DNA of 64,000 bases from Bettongia penicillata ogilbyi (GCA_023548195.1 JAJHZJ010000751.1:1368501-1432500), one strand, 5' to 3'; shown: positions 1 to 11,300, counted from the first letter of the stretch. The notes: generated by a model from the letters alone, not told the origin. Numbers and translations are program-made.

Positions 1-145
1 TCTCTGTTTGCCTCAGTTTCCTCAACCACAAAATGGAGATAAGAATATCATCTCCCTCCCAGGGTTTTATAAAGATCAAGTGAAAAAAATATATACAAAA
101 TTCTTTGCAAACTTTAAAGCACTATATCAATGCCACCATATCTGT
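1..145 (+). mobile_element. MIR/Ther-1-type SINE, 3' half, cut by window edge
   Basis: It begins with the conserved MIR segment 'cctcagtttcctcaaccac...aaaatgg'. It continues through 'cagggttttataaagatcaa' to 'ctttgcaaactttaaagcac', which is the order of the MIR 3' half. The 5' half lies outside the window. Confidence 0.8.
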
Positions 146-415
146 AACTACACATATATTTATATATCTTTATATCTATATGTAGATATATATCTATACA
201 TAGATCTATAGATAGAAATGTTTACATATCTATCCAGTCCTTCTATTTCATCTATATCTAAATATATAATGGATAGATTATTAATAATTATTAATATATG
301 ATAATATATCATAATTTATTATATAATGTAATAGATGATAAAGATGTAGATATAAAATAAAATAGAGATGATAGATTATAAAAAGGTAGAAATATGAGAG
401 ACATTTATATGGGTT
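146..415. repeat. AT-rich low-complexity tract
   Basis: About 270 bases of degenerate TATA/GATA/TAATA units with no long perfect run. The short reading frame through it has low-complexity composition and no gene-like features. Confidence 0.8.
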
Positions 416-484
416 AAAAGGATAGTTTGATAGAACATATTGAGTCATACACACACCCACGTTGTCATTGTTGTTTCCCCAGAT

Positions 485-590
485 AAGATATCATCTCCCT
501 GAGGTCATAGACACAATTTTATTTCTTTGTTCTTATATCCTGGTTGGTACTTACCAAGACCTTAGTGATTGATTGATTAACTGGTTGATA
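485..590 (+). mobile_element. L2-like 3' tail, degraded
   Basis: The words 'ctccctgaggtcatagacac', 'tatcctggttggtacttacc' and a closing 'gattgattgattaac' follow the order of the mammalian L2 tail (gctccttgagggcag ... cctggcacatag ... ttgttgactga). Divergence is high. Confidence 0.35.
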
Positions 591-1653
591 ACTGGCTACT
601 GGTTATCCAGCAGATGTGGCTTATTTTCAGAGATGGGCCAACAGCACCCTTTACTCTTCTCCCTCCCTCACTCATCTATAGCCCCATATCAAGGCCTGCT
701 TTTCACCTCATTTGACTATTTCTTACAGCAGCATATATAACATCTGCTAATAGTCAATTTCAAAATACATTTCTTTCCTTCAGCATGTGGGAAAAAAATA
801 GCATTTCAGTAGGGAAACCTTATAGCTCAAGGGGTTAAGCAGCAGCTTGGATCTATAATTGACTGGCCTCCTGACAGCCTTTGAAGTGCCCCTCATATCG
901 CCTCACCCCCCAAGACTGACATCCCTTTATATGTTTGGAATTCTTCAGCCAGCATAAAGTGCTTGGTAATGAGTGAAATTTACCTGAGGCTTCATCTCTC
1001 TACCGTTCCCAGAAACTTCAGGGAAGTTTGGGTAACAGTTAACATTTTGATTCCAACAACTGTTCTCTTCAGAAAAAAATAAAGTAAAATAAAAGCATAT
1101 CCTTCAAAACCTCTTGGGTGATGGAAGGGGACTGGCTTTTGCTGTTGTTACTGCTGTGGATTTCCTTTGTTTACCTTTCCTCATTTGGTGGCATCTGAAT
1201 GAAAATTTTGCCTGGTTGAAAACCCAGGAATGCATTAGAGGGGCACATAAAGAAAACAAATGGAGTGGAAATGCATCTTTAAATGGTTAGTCTGTGAAAG
1301 GCTGAGTGTAGCTATGTGACGAGGTGTCACCGGGTGCTATCTTCTATAGAAGAAATAAGCAGGAACAAGTCCACCCAGAAAAGCAATTCTTGCTTTCTTT
1401 GTATCTGTTTATTTGCATTACTTTGAACTGTGTTCCACTATTTTTATTTTTTATTTTCTTACTTGTTGGTTATATTTTTATCTACTATGACAAGATTCAG
1501 TGTTAGCCAAGCAGGCAGTCGGAAACTGATTCAAAAGTGGCACCTCCAAACCCCCAAGATTTCACATAACCAAAAATCTGAACACCATTAACAGGTAATC
1601 AAGCAACAGAAATGAGTCCAACATGGGGAGGTGGCAATGCAGGGAAGGTACTC
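591..1653. other. No gene or recognised repeat
   Basis: This is mixed-composition DNA with short A-rich runs near 1070-1090. The only open frame of note (60 codons at 1324-1506) is hydrophobic and resembles no family I know. I see no splice-bounded exon, promoter or repeat family. Confidence 0.5.
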
Positions 1654-1774
1654 ACTTCTAGCGCTGAAAACGGAAAAGCCAATTTTGATGTTGCTCTGTG
1701 ATACCCGTGTCTTTTTTGAAGATCTTATTTGAAGTAGGCAGATGGTTGAACTGGTCTGCATCTCCAGGACATAT
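1654..1774 (+). repeat. Unassigned repeat, segment A, copy 1
   Basis: About 120 bases match 3673-3793 at roughly 88% by eye. Both contain 'gcagatcttatttgaagtag'-like and 'ctgcatctccaggacatat' words. It is not MIR, L2, Mar-1 or LINE-1 as far as I can tell. Here the similarity stops after 'aggacatat'; in the second copy segment B follows. Confidence 0.75.
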
Positions 1775-2094
1775 CTGGTTGCAGGCAGAAAGACTCAGAA
1801 TCTATCTTATAAGTCATATTAACATATCCATTTGGCCAAGATAAGCCAAGAAAGGCCTATTCCTCCAGTATTCTCAGGGTTTTGAGTTAATATAAATATG
1901 TTCTTCTAGCATGACAGTTCCTTATAGGAAGGTATTTTGTTCTGTTTTGTTTTAAATGCTTCTGATACATTCCTTTATGGTTGGTCTTATATTTGAGGGG
2001 CATGAAGATAGGGAGAGGAGGAAGTGAAAAACTACCTTGCGGGGCTGGAGTTTTCAACAGGCCACCATTTATTAAGTTCTTAAAATGAGCCAAT

Positions 2095-2400
2095 GGGGCG
2101 GCTAGGTGGTGCAATGGATAGAGAACCAGTGTAGGAGTCAGGAGGACCTGAGTTCAAATCTCACCTCGAAAGGCACTTGACACTCACTAGCTGTGTGATC
2201 TTGGGCAAGTCGCTTAGCCCTAATTGCCTCATCCTGGGTCATCTCCAGTCATCCTGATGAATGTCTGGTCTCTGGATTCAGATGGCTGTGGAGGAGAAGT
2301 GAGGCTGGTGACCTGCACAGCCCTCCCTCACTCAAAACAATGTCAAGTGCAAATCATGTCATCATTTCTCTGATGGCATGGTCTTCTTTGGCAATAGACA
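2095..2400 (+). mobile_element. tRNA-derived marsupial SINE with non-Mar-1 tail
   Basis: The head reads 'ggctaggtggtgcaatggat' and the CORE 'actagctgtgtgatcttggg'. The tail differs from Mar-1: 'gtcatcctgatgaatgtctg', 'gtgacctgcacagccctccc' and 'gatggcatggtcttctttgg'. A second near-complete copy lies inverted at 59040-59353. It resembles opossum and wallaby SINEs of the WSINE/SINE1 type, but I am unsure of the exact family name. Confidence 0.8.
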
Positions 2401-2404
2401 AACC

Positions 2405-2431
2405 GCCCCCCCCCCCACACACACACACACT
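2405..2431. repeat. Poly-C / CA microsatellite
   Basis: A run of about twelve C residues passes directly into (CA)n at the 3' end of the preceding SINE. It probably grew from the SINE tail. Confidence 0.85.
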
Positions 2432-2545
2432 GAACCAGGCACAGTGCTAAGCCTGAGAAATGCAGATACAAACAAAAATAAACACAGTCCTGTATTGCAA
2501 AATGGGAAAGCATTATAAAAAGAGAGCTGAAAGTGGAAATGGGTG

Positions 2546-3020
2546 GGGTGGTAGGTGGCCAAGTAGGATCACCAAGGGAAATTCAGGAGAGTGAAAAGTA
2601 CAGTGGGAAGCAAATAAAGCCTTCTTGGTGACCAAAAGAGGTGATTGAAACTTAGTTAGCCTAGGTCTACCTCCAAAATAGAAGCCCCAGAAGGAACTCA
2701 CTAATGAAAGAAGGAGGGCAATATGGCACTGAGGAATATTTTAGAAGAAGGAAACTGGGTTATGGTTGTGAATTCCAGATCAGATCAGAAACACAACTGA
2801 GAAGGAAATGAGGCCTACCTGCTCTGGGCCTGTCCACAAAATTGAGTCCCCAAAAAAGAATTGAGCAGAAGATGGGGACCCATATGCGAAGGGATGTTCC
2901 TGGGTGAAAAGGCCCCATCCAGAGACTGAGACAAGTTCCAATGTGAGAAGGCAGCTAGCTGAGCCATGGTGGCAAAGTCCAGAAGGTCAGAAGCCTAGCC
3001 AGGTGGGACATGAGTTTAGA
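2546..3020. other. No gene or recognised repeat
   Basis: Purine-rich unique-looking DNA. Short open frames on both strands have no recognisable domain. Confidence 0.45.
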
Positions 3021-3050
3021 ACTCAAAGGGATCTTAGAGGTCATCTCTTC

Positions 3051-3232
3051 CAGGGAATCTTAACCTTTTTTTGTTTCATGGACTTCTTTGGCAGTATGGA
3101 GAAGTGTATGGATATTATTAGTATTTTTTTATGTATGAAATAAAATATATAGAATTACAAAGGAAAGGAATTATACTGAAATAGTTATCAATTTTATTTT
3201 CACTTTTAAGTCACAAACTTTAAGAACCCCTG
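3051..3232 (+). mobile_element. hAT-like non-autonomous DNA element (copy 1)
   Basis: The 182-base segment starts 'cagggaatcttaacc' and ends 'ctttaagaacccctg', which are imperfect terminal inverted repeats of the hAT type. The flanking octamers 'atctcttc' and 'atccagtc' are both near 'atctagtc', the word expected in the antisense MIR start it interrupts (3021-3050). That is consistent with an 8-bp target-site duplication. A related copy lies reversed at 14818-15014. Confidence 0.65.
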
Positions 3233-3239
3233 ATCCAGT

Positions 3240-3436
3240 CTGAGAAAGCATGGCATGTTGGAACCTGAATCAGGGGGAAATTGGTTCAAATCTCACCTCT
3301 AAGACTCACCAGTCACGTGATCATTGGCAAGTAATTTCACCTCTCTGGTACTCCATTGCCTCATCTTTAAAATAATGGTAAAATCTGTATTACAGGGTTA
3401 TCTATCCATAGAGATCAAATGAGACCATCCTCATAG
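3240..3436 (+). mobile_element. MIR/Ther-1 SINE
   Basis: It follows MIR order: 'ttggttcaaatctcacctct', 'tcacgtgatcattggcaagt', 'cctcatctttaaaataatgg', 'acagggttatct' and 'gatcaaatgagac'. It is old and diverged. Confidence 0.75.
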
Positions 3437-3560
3437 AGCATTTATTATGCACTTGCTGGGTACTGGTCATTGTACTAAGCACTTGAGGAAACAAAGTCAA
3501 AGTAGATTTCAAAAGTCCCTTTTCTTAAGGAACTGACTTTATAGCAAGGGAGATAATTGA
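3437..3560 (-). mobile_element. L2 3' tail, antisense
   Basis: 'gcatttattatgcacttgct', 'ttgtactaagcacttgagg' and 'cttaaggaactgactttata' follow the reverse-complement L2 tail. Confidence 0.6.
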
Positions 3561-3599
3561 TATGTATTTATAATGAAATGAAAACTATTAACTAAACCA

Positions 3600-3660
3600 C
3601 CGTATTCACTCAACAGATGAGGAAACTGAGGTCTGGAGAGGTCAAATTAATTGCCTGGGA
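3600..3660 (-). mobile_element. MIR fragment, antisense
   Basis: 'acagatgaggaaactgaggt' followed by 'attgcctgggatcc' is antisense MIR core. The match breaks at about 3670, where unassigned segment A begins. Confidence 0.6.
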
Positions 3661-3672
3661 TCCCATAATACT

Positions 3673-3925
3673 CTCTTCTAGAGCTGAAAATGAAAAAACC
3701 AATTTTGATGCTGTTCTGTGATACCAGCATCTTTTTGCAGATCTTATTTGAAGTAGGCAGACGGTTGAACTGGCCTGCATCTCCAGGACATATAAGATCA
3801 TATAAGTTTTATGTGACAGGGTCAGGACTTGAACTTGAGTCTTCTTAGGCAATATCTGGGGCTCTTTCTGCTACACCCAAGTGGTATATTGATACAAATG
3901 GATAAGGGTGCTAAAACTTACACCA
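3673..3925 (+). repeat. Unassigned repeat, segments A+B, fullest copy
   Basis: Segment A (3673-3793) matches 1654-1774. Segment B (about 3818-3925) matches 4915-5025, sharing 'tttctgctacacccaa' and 'attgatacaaatggata'. The two segments are contiguous only here, so this is probably the parental arrangement or the fullest copy of a roughly 250-base repeat. I do not recognise a family. The start of B ('gtcaggacttgaac') resembles MIR. Confidence 0.7.
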
Positions 3926-4019
3926 AAGCCCTTTGGAAGAAGTTATCTTCTCTTATCAGTTTTTGTTATGTTGTGCTAGGGAATTTTTTACCTAGGGGAT
4001 TCCATAGGGTCTTTCACTG

Positions 4020-4182
4020 AAAGCTTAAAAGGGACCTTTGAGGTCATTGAGTCCAACTCCTCATTTGATAGAAGAGGCAACTTAAAGGTTGTGTTTTACA
4101 CAAATAATAAGTAGCAAAGCTGGTATTTGAACCCAGGACCTCTGACCCCAAATCCTCCCTATTTTCTACCATACCACACCAC
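4020..4182 (-). mobile_element. MIR SINE, antisense
   Basis: 'gggacctttgaggtcattga', 'gtccaactcctcatttgata', 'tttgaacccaggacctctga' and a closing 'ccacaccacctc' are antisense MIR in the expected order. Confidence 0.8.
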
Positions 4183-4276
4183 CTCTCCAAAAAGGCATTT
4201 CAATTCCTGCCTATAATGAAAATTAAAATCTATAAGATTTAAATAAAATATATGTCAGCAAAAACAAAGGATTCAT

Positions 4277-4523
4277 TTGGTTGTTTTCAGTCATATCTGA
4301 CTCTTTGTGATCACATTTGGGGTTTTCTTGACAAAGATACTGGAGTAATTTGCCATTTCCTTCTGCAACTCATTTTGCAGATGTGGAAACTGAGGCAAAT
4401 AAGGTTAAAGTGACTTTCCCAGGGTTCCACTGCTAGTAAGTGCCTCTGGTCACATTTGAACTCAGGAAGAGGCATCTTTCTTACTCCAGGCCTGGTGCTT
4501 TATCCACCTTAGTAGCTGCCCCT
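4277..4523 (-). mobile_element. Mar-1 CORE-SINE, antisense, near full length
   Basis: The antisense Bov-B-like tail ('ctgactctttgtgatcacat') is followed by 'ggggttttcttgacaaagat', 'ggagtaatttgccatttcct', 'ggaaactgaggcaaat' and the antisense tRNA-like head 'tatccaccttagtagctgcc'. Confidence 0.9.
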
Positions 4524-4739
4524 CATAAAAGGGTACAAAATACCTATCATTAATTGAGGCAAATCAATAAATATTGCCTTGAGAATTCCCAGTCCTAGCA
4601 TGTAGAAAAGGAGTCAGAAGCTGACAATACATATTAAGCACATACGGTACTAAGTACTGCATATAGTACGTTCTTAATAAATTCTTATGGACTAGCAGTA
4701 ACATGTACCTAATCCTAATCCAAATATCCTAATCCAAAG

Positions 4740-4752
4740 TGGGGGGGGGGGG
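4740..4752. repeat. Poly-G run
   Basis: About twelve to thirteen consecutive G residues between unique segments. It is a likely length-polymorphic and G-structure-prone site. Confidence 0.85.
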
Positions 4753-4914
4753 CAGGGAGGGTGAGTCTTAAAAGGCTTCCTTAGTTTAAAAAGCTAATTT
4801 TAAACTTGTACTCTCAAAATCTCCCTTAACCCAATGGAGTACTTCTTTTTAAATTAAAAGCTACATAAGTCCTTCCCTCCACACACTCACTCCTTTCCTC
4901 CTCCTTCCCCAACA

Positions 4915-5025
4915 AGGGTCAGGATTTGAACCTGGGCTTTTTTATGCAATAGCTAAGGGCTTTTTCTGCTACACCCAAATGATAAATTGATACAAATGGA
5001 TAGGGGTGCCTAAACTTACCCTTTA
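4915..5025 (+). repeat. Unassigned repeat, segment B, copy 2
   Basis: 'gggtcaggatttgaacctgg' and then 'tttttctgctacacccaaat' through 'gatacaaatggataggggtg' match 3818-3925, offset by 1.1 kb. Segment A does not precede this copy. Confidence 0.75.
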
Positions 5026-5119
5026 ATGCTCTTCTGAACTCAACACTTACACTATAAAACACTGAATTGAGACTTTTTGTTTCATGTTTGTTTTTCAGTT
5101 GTATCCATGATTTTCACGT

Positions 5120-5320
5120 GAGTCTCATCTTCTCAAAAGAGTATAAGCCTCTTGAAGGTCAAGGACCATAGATCCTCTTTAATGTTCTCATTTTTATGCT
5201 ACCATATTATCATATATGATATTATAATATATTTTCATGTTATATATATATTATTATATATACATATAATAATATATTATATATAAAATATAGCTTTAAT
5301 GTTATCAGTTGTTGGGCACA
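5120..5320 (+). mobile_element. L2-like tail with AT-rich expansion
   Basis: 'cctcttgaaggtcaaggacc' resembles the L2 tail. It is interrupted at about 5200-5292 by a TATA/ATATT low-complexity expansion. 'tgttgggcacaggtaagtgc' may be the continuation. Confidence 0.4.
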
Positions 5321-5499
5321 GGTAAGTGCTTGAAATGAAGAATTGTGTGCCATTTTGTTCTGTCTCCCCTCAAGTTACTTTGCATCCACTTAGAGTGTGT
5401 GTGGGACAGTCTGAATACTTTCGTTTTGTCTTTGTAGTTTCCTTCGCTTCCTTCTCCATCCAGCTCAAATCCCACTTTAGGAAGGTGGCTTTTACTCAT

Positions 5500-5785
5500 C
5501 TCTTTGTTACTAATGACTTTCCTTCCCAGATTACTTTCATATACTCTCCATTTATCTTGTATGTTCCTAGAGATTTATAGATTGGGTCTCCATTAGAACA
5601 TATGCTGCTTTGGAGATAGGAGCTGTGTTTTCACTTTTCTTTATTTACCTGGCACTAAGCACAATGCCAGCTTAATAAGCACTTAATCACAGCTAGACGT
5701 TGTATCACTTGTTCTATCAAGAGGTCCTAAAGCAGTGCCTTACACATGGCTGGTGTTTAATAAATGTTGATTGCTTGCTGCACAT
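5500..5785 (+). mobile_element. L2 3' end
   Basis: 'tcttgtatgttcctagagat', 'ggcactaagcacaatgccag' and the terminal 'gtgtttaataaatgttgatt' follow L2 3' order. The tail appears twice, near 5645 and 5735, suggesting two overlapping fragments. Confidence 0.55.
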
Positions 5786-7967
5786 AATAAAAAATATCAC
5801 TTCATTCTCTGTGACTATTTAGATAGTGTTTCTTTTTGGTGCATCTGCCTGAGAAAGCCATGGGCCAAACTCATATTTATTCAATTTACCTAAGCATATT
5901 TTTAAAATCTATCAGTTTATCATTCTGGCCAGTTAAGGCCAGAAAGAAGAGCAGGGAAAAGAGATGCAGACAGCAGACTAGAAGAAAACAAAGGACAAAG
6001 ACAACAAGATAAGCAGGAAGACAGAGAAATAAAATCCAAAAAGACAAAAAAATGAAAGTGACTGACAGAAATGGACACCCAGAATTAGAATCAGGGGTTA
6101 TCAGATATATATTAGTAATTTCATCAATTTGGGCATTTCCTCCAGTGGTGTGGATACATAGCATAACCCATCAATGCCAAATCAATCCTTAAGGGTCCTC
6201 CTAACATGCCTGTGGCCTTTCTTCTGTATTTCTTGACATTTCATGTATACTAATAGAGCATGTAGGAGTGGCACTGGGATGTACACTGATTATTCCCCCC
6301 TCTAGCTGCACAACTCACTCATTTCTCCCCCCACCTCCCTCCATCGTGCATTCTTCTGATACGTCCTTAAGATGGGAGTCTTGGATTTTTCTTGGCACAC
6401 TGTATTGCCTACTCGGGGTGTTAGTATCTTTTAATAATGCCTTTTGTCATGCTAAATGTTTGCTTAACCACAAATTCACAGCTCTAACTATTCTTTATCC
6501 TTAAATCTAAGACTCTGCTGGATTTGGGATGGAACAGTTTACCGACAAGTTAGGATTATTCTCTAGACTATAGTAGATTCACTGAACGGTGTAATATTAC
6601 CCTGAGGGCCAAATCAATCAAGCTGAGATAAAGTTCCTCACCCTTTCTTTTCAAAATCACAGACATTTAAGATTGTGTTCATGAAATTTAGGGGCAGATT
6701 TTATCAGTAAATCCAAATTCAGATTTGTTTATTCTGAACACTTCATGTAGGAATGTGCTATAAATTTAGAAGTATGGGGGTGAGGGCAGTGATTGGGTAG
6801 GATGGGGAGGGTTACCTTAGCTTGACAGCTTATAGAAAATAGAAACTCAGTTCTAACCTTGGTCTACTATTTATTGACTCTGAGGATCCTTAGAAAATTC
6901 CACAACTCCTTCTCCCAAATGCCCTTGCCTGTATAAAAAATATAGTAATGCATCCACCCCCTTCCCTGTGCAGTTCATAGAGGAATGGGAGCACCTGCTC
7001 TGGGGAGGGGCTGAAGGGAGGGGGAGGGGTTGCATTTGCCATTTTCATTAAAATTATTACTTCTGCACAGCTTGATTTCTTTCAGGCCCCATGTAATATC
7101 CTTAGGCCCCAGGCCTATGGGCTCATGCTAATTTGTATGGCTCTTGAATTGGCAGGCTTGTCAAAGCTCCCAGGTACTTCAGTGATAGGTACTAGTTACA
7201 GTGATTGCTCAATTTCCATCAGAGAGTGGGGAGCATGCAAGTCAATGGGAGTATCCCACACCCTCTGAGTAGGTTCTGTTTCAACCTGGGGTGTTCAAAG
7301 GCCAGGCAGGGGCTTTTGAAATATTCGATTATAGGTTAGCAAAATATAAAATCTACCCTCAAAAAACCCACCCCCAAACTCCTTTTTTTTGGGGGGGGGT
7401 TATTCTTAGGAGATGAATTTCTTTGTGGATTAGCACACACATAAGGAGAGAAGAAAAACAGAAAAAAAAACAAAAACAAGATAATCATGGTATCATACCA
7501 CAAGAGCATTCCATCACTGTGCCTGGCTTTTCCCAATGCTTTTGAAATTATGCAAATGAATTCTTTAAACTCAAAACGGGCATCAATCCCGTTGATTCCA
7601 TTGATTTGCTCGTCATCGCTTCATGTATGTGTTCTCCCCAAACATCTTGTATCGATATTTCTCTCTCTCAACTCTGCCCCTCAATCCATTATAAGTGTAT
7701 CATTAAAACCTGTTTAATTTCCTATGAAAGATTATATTAAGTGCACTTTTAGTGTAATTATGTCAATAGTGGAAGATAAACATGTATTAGGCAGTGTGAA
7801 ATGCTGATTATCTGTCAGGGTAAATCTGTTTATTTCAGGAATAGCAATCTGACAGCCCCCTGTTGTTAATCGGGGAAGTACATGCTCTTGTCAGGTAGCG
7901 TTTGGTCGGGTTCTGTCAGGGAAATGTTCTCCCTGAGCTCATGCTGGGACATCATTTTCATCTCTTT
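5786..7967. other. Long single-copy-looking interval
   Basis: About 2.2 kb without a repeat I recognise, apart from A, G and C runs near 7370-7410 and 7460-7480. Open frames reach 92 codons but have no gene-like features. The part near 7790-7965, with scattered CpGs and balanced composition, could be a conserved non-coding element. This is not demonstrable from one sequence. Confidence 0.45.
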
Positions 7968-8020
7968 GATAGGTAGATAGATAGGTGGATAGATGATAGA
8001 TAGAGGAGAGGTAGATAGAT

Positions 8021-8073
<53 letters not shown>

Positions 8074-8113
8074 GATAGATAGATAGATGATAGGTAGATA
8101 AATAGATAATAGA
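7968..8113. repeat. (GATA)n microsatellite
   Basis: A perfect GATA run covers about 8021-8072. It is flanked by interrupted GATA, GGTA and GATGATA variants on both sides. Confidence 0.95.
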
Positions 8114-10505
8114 GATGACTACTAGGAAGTGATACACATATCAGTGTGTTGTATATTTACTCAGTTTCCTTATCCTATGTGTTTCTGACCTGTTTTTCTT
8201 TCAAAACAAAACAAATAACTGCTAATAAACAATTCAGAGCCCAGCATTAAAAGGGCTTATGAGAAGGAGGGATAGATTAGAAAGATTAGGCTGTTGCTCA
8301 GCATCTGCCCAGCACACAACTGGCCCCCAGTAATGTCAAAGCAAAAGGGAAGGAAAGAGAGGAGAGATAGGAATTGGTCTTGCCTTCTATGTGCAAAGAT
8401 AGCATTTGTTTTCCTTTTTCCTTTCAAAATTTCTCTTATTTTTCTTTCCAGAGTATTTTCTAAATATATCCTAAACACTGCCCCCTGCAGCTGAGATGGA
8501 TCTTTCTCTTTAATGAGATGAGGTAGGGAAATGACTTCTCCACCCTCTTCCCACACTCATGCCAACATCAACTCCAACACACACCTTAAATTTTGCCAAA
8601 TTATTTGTGGTTCAGAATACAAATTTTAATGAAACATTGGAAGATGTTCAGTCCTAGTTGACCAGATCCTACTGAAAAATAACTTTGTCTGACTTAATTA
8701 CATTAAGACCATTTCATGAATGCCAAGAACTGTTGAGTAGAATAATAAAATTGGTATTTATATTGGCATTTCAGGACTCTAAATAGAAGGTGAGTAAATA
8801 TAAATAGCATTCATTCAGTCTTTGCAACCCTTTCTCCAAACCCCTCTGCTACAGACTAATTCACTTATGCTAGGATACCTTACTAGGCCTTAATATAAAT
8901 GTCTCTGGGAAATAATCTCTCCCCAGTAGATTATGCATATCTTTAGTGTAACTCAGAATTTGCATGTGTAGTTTGCATATTTTTACATCAGAGTGTCTGC
9001 TTTAAATTAGATAAAGGTCACTGTCATTCATAATCAAGAAAAAGGTGGATTAAAGGTCAGGATTCAAAATAAAAAAAACTGATTAGATGTAGAGGTTTGT
9101 TCCTATGATTCAGTATATCATTGGATAAGTGGAAATCATGAGTCAACAAATTAACCTCAGTATAATGGGTGACTTGTTTCATTAAGATCAAAAAACAGAT
9201 TCACATATAGTTCCCAATGTATTATTTGTTTGTCTCTGTGTAACAGCTGCCAGATATTTGTACTTAATTCTTTTATCACTGGGTGTTATTTATATGAGCC
9301 ATTGAGTTTCAGGAGTGACATGGAATCTTTTTTTTTTTACATTTTCAAAATAAAACACTGTGGGATATGATGGATTGATGGAAGAATATGAATGAGAAAA
9401 CACCTTAAGGGCAAGTTGTACCTATAAATTTCTCCTAAATAGCAATTCTTAATTTCTTTTTTAATCCCAGATTACTTTACATTCAAAAAACTATTATTGA
9501 CCCTTGCCCACAAACACAATGTTTATATGAGTTATATCTATACATATTAACCATATTGGAAATTCAAATGTCTTAGCATTATGAAAACAGATTTAACCTT
9601 TCAGACCTCTTAAAGGACCTTGAGTCCATAGGTTCCTACCCCTGGTTTGGGGCATCACCCGGCAATCCCAGTCTAAGAAACGATGGTCCAAAATATAAAT
9701 GCTTGATTGAAAGGGAAAAGAGCATCTCTTTTTTGAGGAGACAATTACAATAACTCTCCTGTTGTCCATTTCTCTCTTTCTTCTCCAACACCCTCAGAGC
9801 CCCTCCAAACTCGTTTAGTCCTGACATTTTTTTCACCATCTCCATGTACAATTAATAACAATGAGTCATAGAACACCTTTAAAGCTTGCAAAGCTCATCA
9901 CATGTGGAGCTCCCTCTTCTGGACTACTCACAAGATGGGTCCCCTGGTAGATAGCTACTGAGTCCAGTTCAAGGAATTCTGTGCATGTGTGTACTTTAAA
10001 TTTTTTTCACTAGCTTCACTAATGGATTTACCTTTCCTTTCCTCCACTTGACACAATTAACTCAAAGGAAAAGTATTTACTGAAATGTCATAGCAGGAAG
10101 AAAAACTACAAAGCGTTTCCCACCACTCCATCCAGGGATGTTTGTAAATGTGTAACAACTGACTCTAGGGAAAAAAAAAGCATAAGTGTATTTAAGTTGC
10201 ATTAGTGATGTTTTCTTCATCACTTTCTTAAGTCTAGACGACCAACAAAACACTAATTCAAGCCTGATACATGTAATGTTTGTTCGTTTCTGAGGTATAA
10301 ATGCTTACAATGAAAACTTAGCAATTGAATAGGGGCTGGCACTGAGCTGTCTCCAGCATACCTCTGCATTCCCCCACCTCCATAAGTGTGGGGCACAGCT
10401 TCAAATAAAGATAGAGTTCTTAGGATGAGTAGGCATACACATAGGTGTACTTCTAGGGAGAACCTTGTTTAAGGAATAGGAGACAAGATGAATTACGTTT
10501 CTGTG
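8114..10505. other. No gene or confident repeat
   Basis: About 2.4 kb of AT-rich single-copy-looking DNA. Overlapping open frames on both strands at 8257-8556 (up to 99 codons) have no recognisable protein. The segment near 9590-9665 is faintly transposon-like, but I could not assign it. Confidence 0.45.
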
Positions 10506-10509
10506 GCTG

Positions 10510-10690
10510 CAGGACCTCAATATATTATATCATTTAAATTCATTCACTCCTGTGAAGTAGATATTATTACCATAGGTAAAATAGTGAAAAAAATGATGTT
10601 AAAAAGTTTAAAAGATATAATTTCTAGGCAATTTTTAATTTTATTAATAGAAGAGTCAGTGGCATGTTCAAATTCCAAATCATGGTGGTG
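10510..10690 (-). mobile_element. Possible MIR, antisense, highly decayed
   Basis: 'cactcctgtgaagtagatat' followed by 'tattaccataggtaaa' resembles antisense MIR ('tgtgaggtaggtattattat'). The rest is poorly preserved. Confidence 0.35.
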
Positions 10691-11074
10691 GACTCATAGT
10701 TGATATGCTCTTGGAAAAGTAGCTTTTCCTGAGGGTGGCAATAAACTCTGATTGGTTAATAATTAATGAAAGAGAATGAATATTACAATGAGAGGTGGAC
10801 CTAGTCTAATGAAGAGCTTGGGAATTTAACTTTGATTATGGGATTTACTTCTAAAACATCCCCAGCCTTGAGCAATCTCATCAAAGAATTTGTCCCCACC
10901 TAAACCTGAGAGGAACATCATGGGGAAGAATTCACCTAGATAAGATGGTCTAGGCGGAGAAAAATTTTCTGCAGAAGTTAGTAATATTCTTCAAAGGCTG
11001 GGCTTCAAACAAGGAAATAGGACTGGGAAAAGGCTAGATCTCCCTCATAATTGGTTATTAATAATCATTTCTCT
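10691..11074. other. No gene or recognised repeat
   Basis: Single-copy-looking DNA with no long open frame or family match. Confidence 0.45.
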
Positions 11075-11300
11075 TACTGTGCTAGGTTAGGAATCACAAA
11101 GATCAGAGTTCAAATATCTCCTCAGAAACTGCATGACCCTGGGAAAGTGACTTAACTTCTCTATGACTCACTTTCCTCATCCATAAAAATAGGAATACCA
11201 CCTACTTTCCAGGGTTGTTCTGAGGACAAAATGAGATTATATTTATAAAAGTGCTTTGTCATCCTTGAAGATCTATATAAAACTGGCTATTATTGTGGAT
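11075..11300 (+). mobile_element. MIR/Ther-1 SINE
   Basis: Full MIR order is visible: 'agagttcaaatatctcctca', 'catgaccctgggaaagtgac', 'tttcctcatccataaaaata', 'ccagggttgttctgaggac', and the end 'ctatataaaactggctatta'. Confidence 0.85.

Larger units (their letters stand above)
2062..2545 (-). mobile_element. L2 3' end, antisense, split by a SINE
   Basis: The left part (2062-2094) has 'catttattaagttcttaaaa'. The right part (2432-2545) resumes with 'aaccaggcacagtgctaagc' and 'aacacagtcctg', as in a reverse-complement L2 tail. A tRNA-derived SINE and a short C/CA run separate the halves. Confidence 0.65.

Noticed and set aside
2095..2170. tRNA-like heads of the SINEs as tRNA genes
   Set aside because: They carry box A/B-like sequence but no intact cloverleaf, and continue into CORE and tail. 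They are SINE promoters, not tRNA genes.
8257..8556. 99-codon minus-strand frame overlapping a 66-codon plus-strand frame
   Set aside because: Opposed overlapping frames with no domain and no flanking exon signals.
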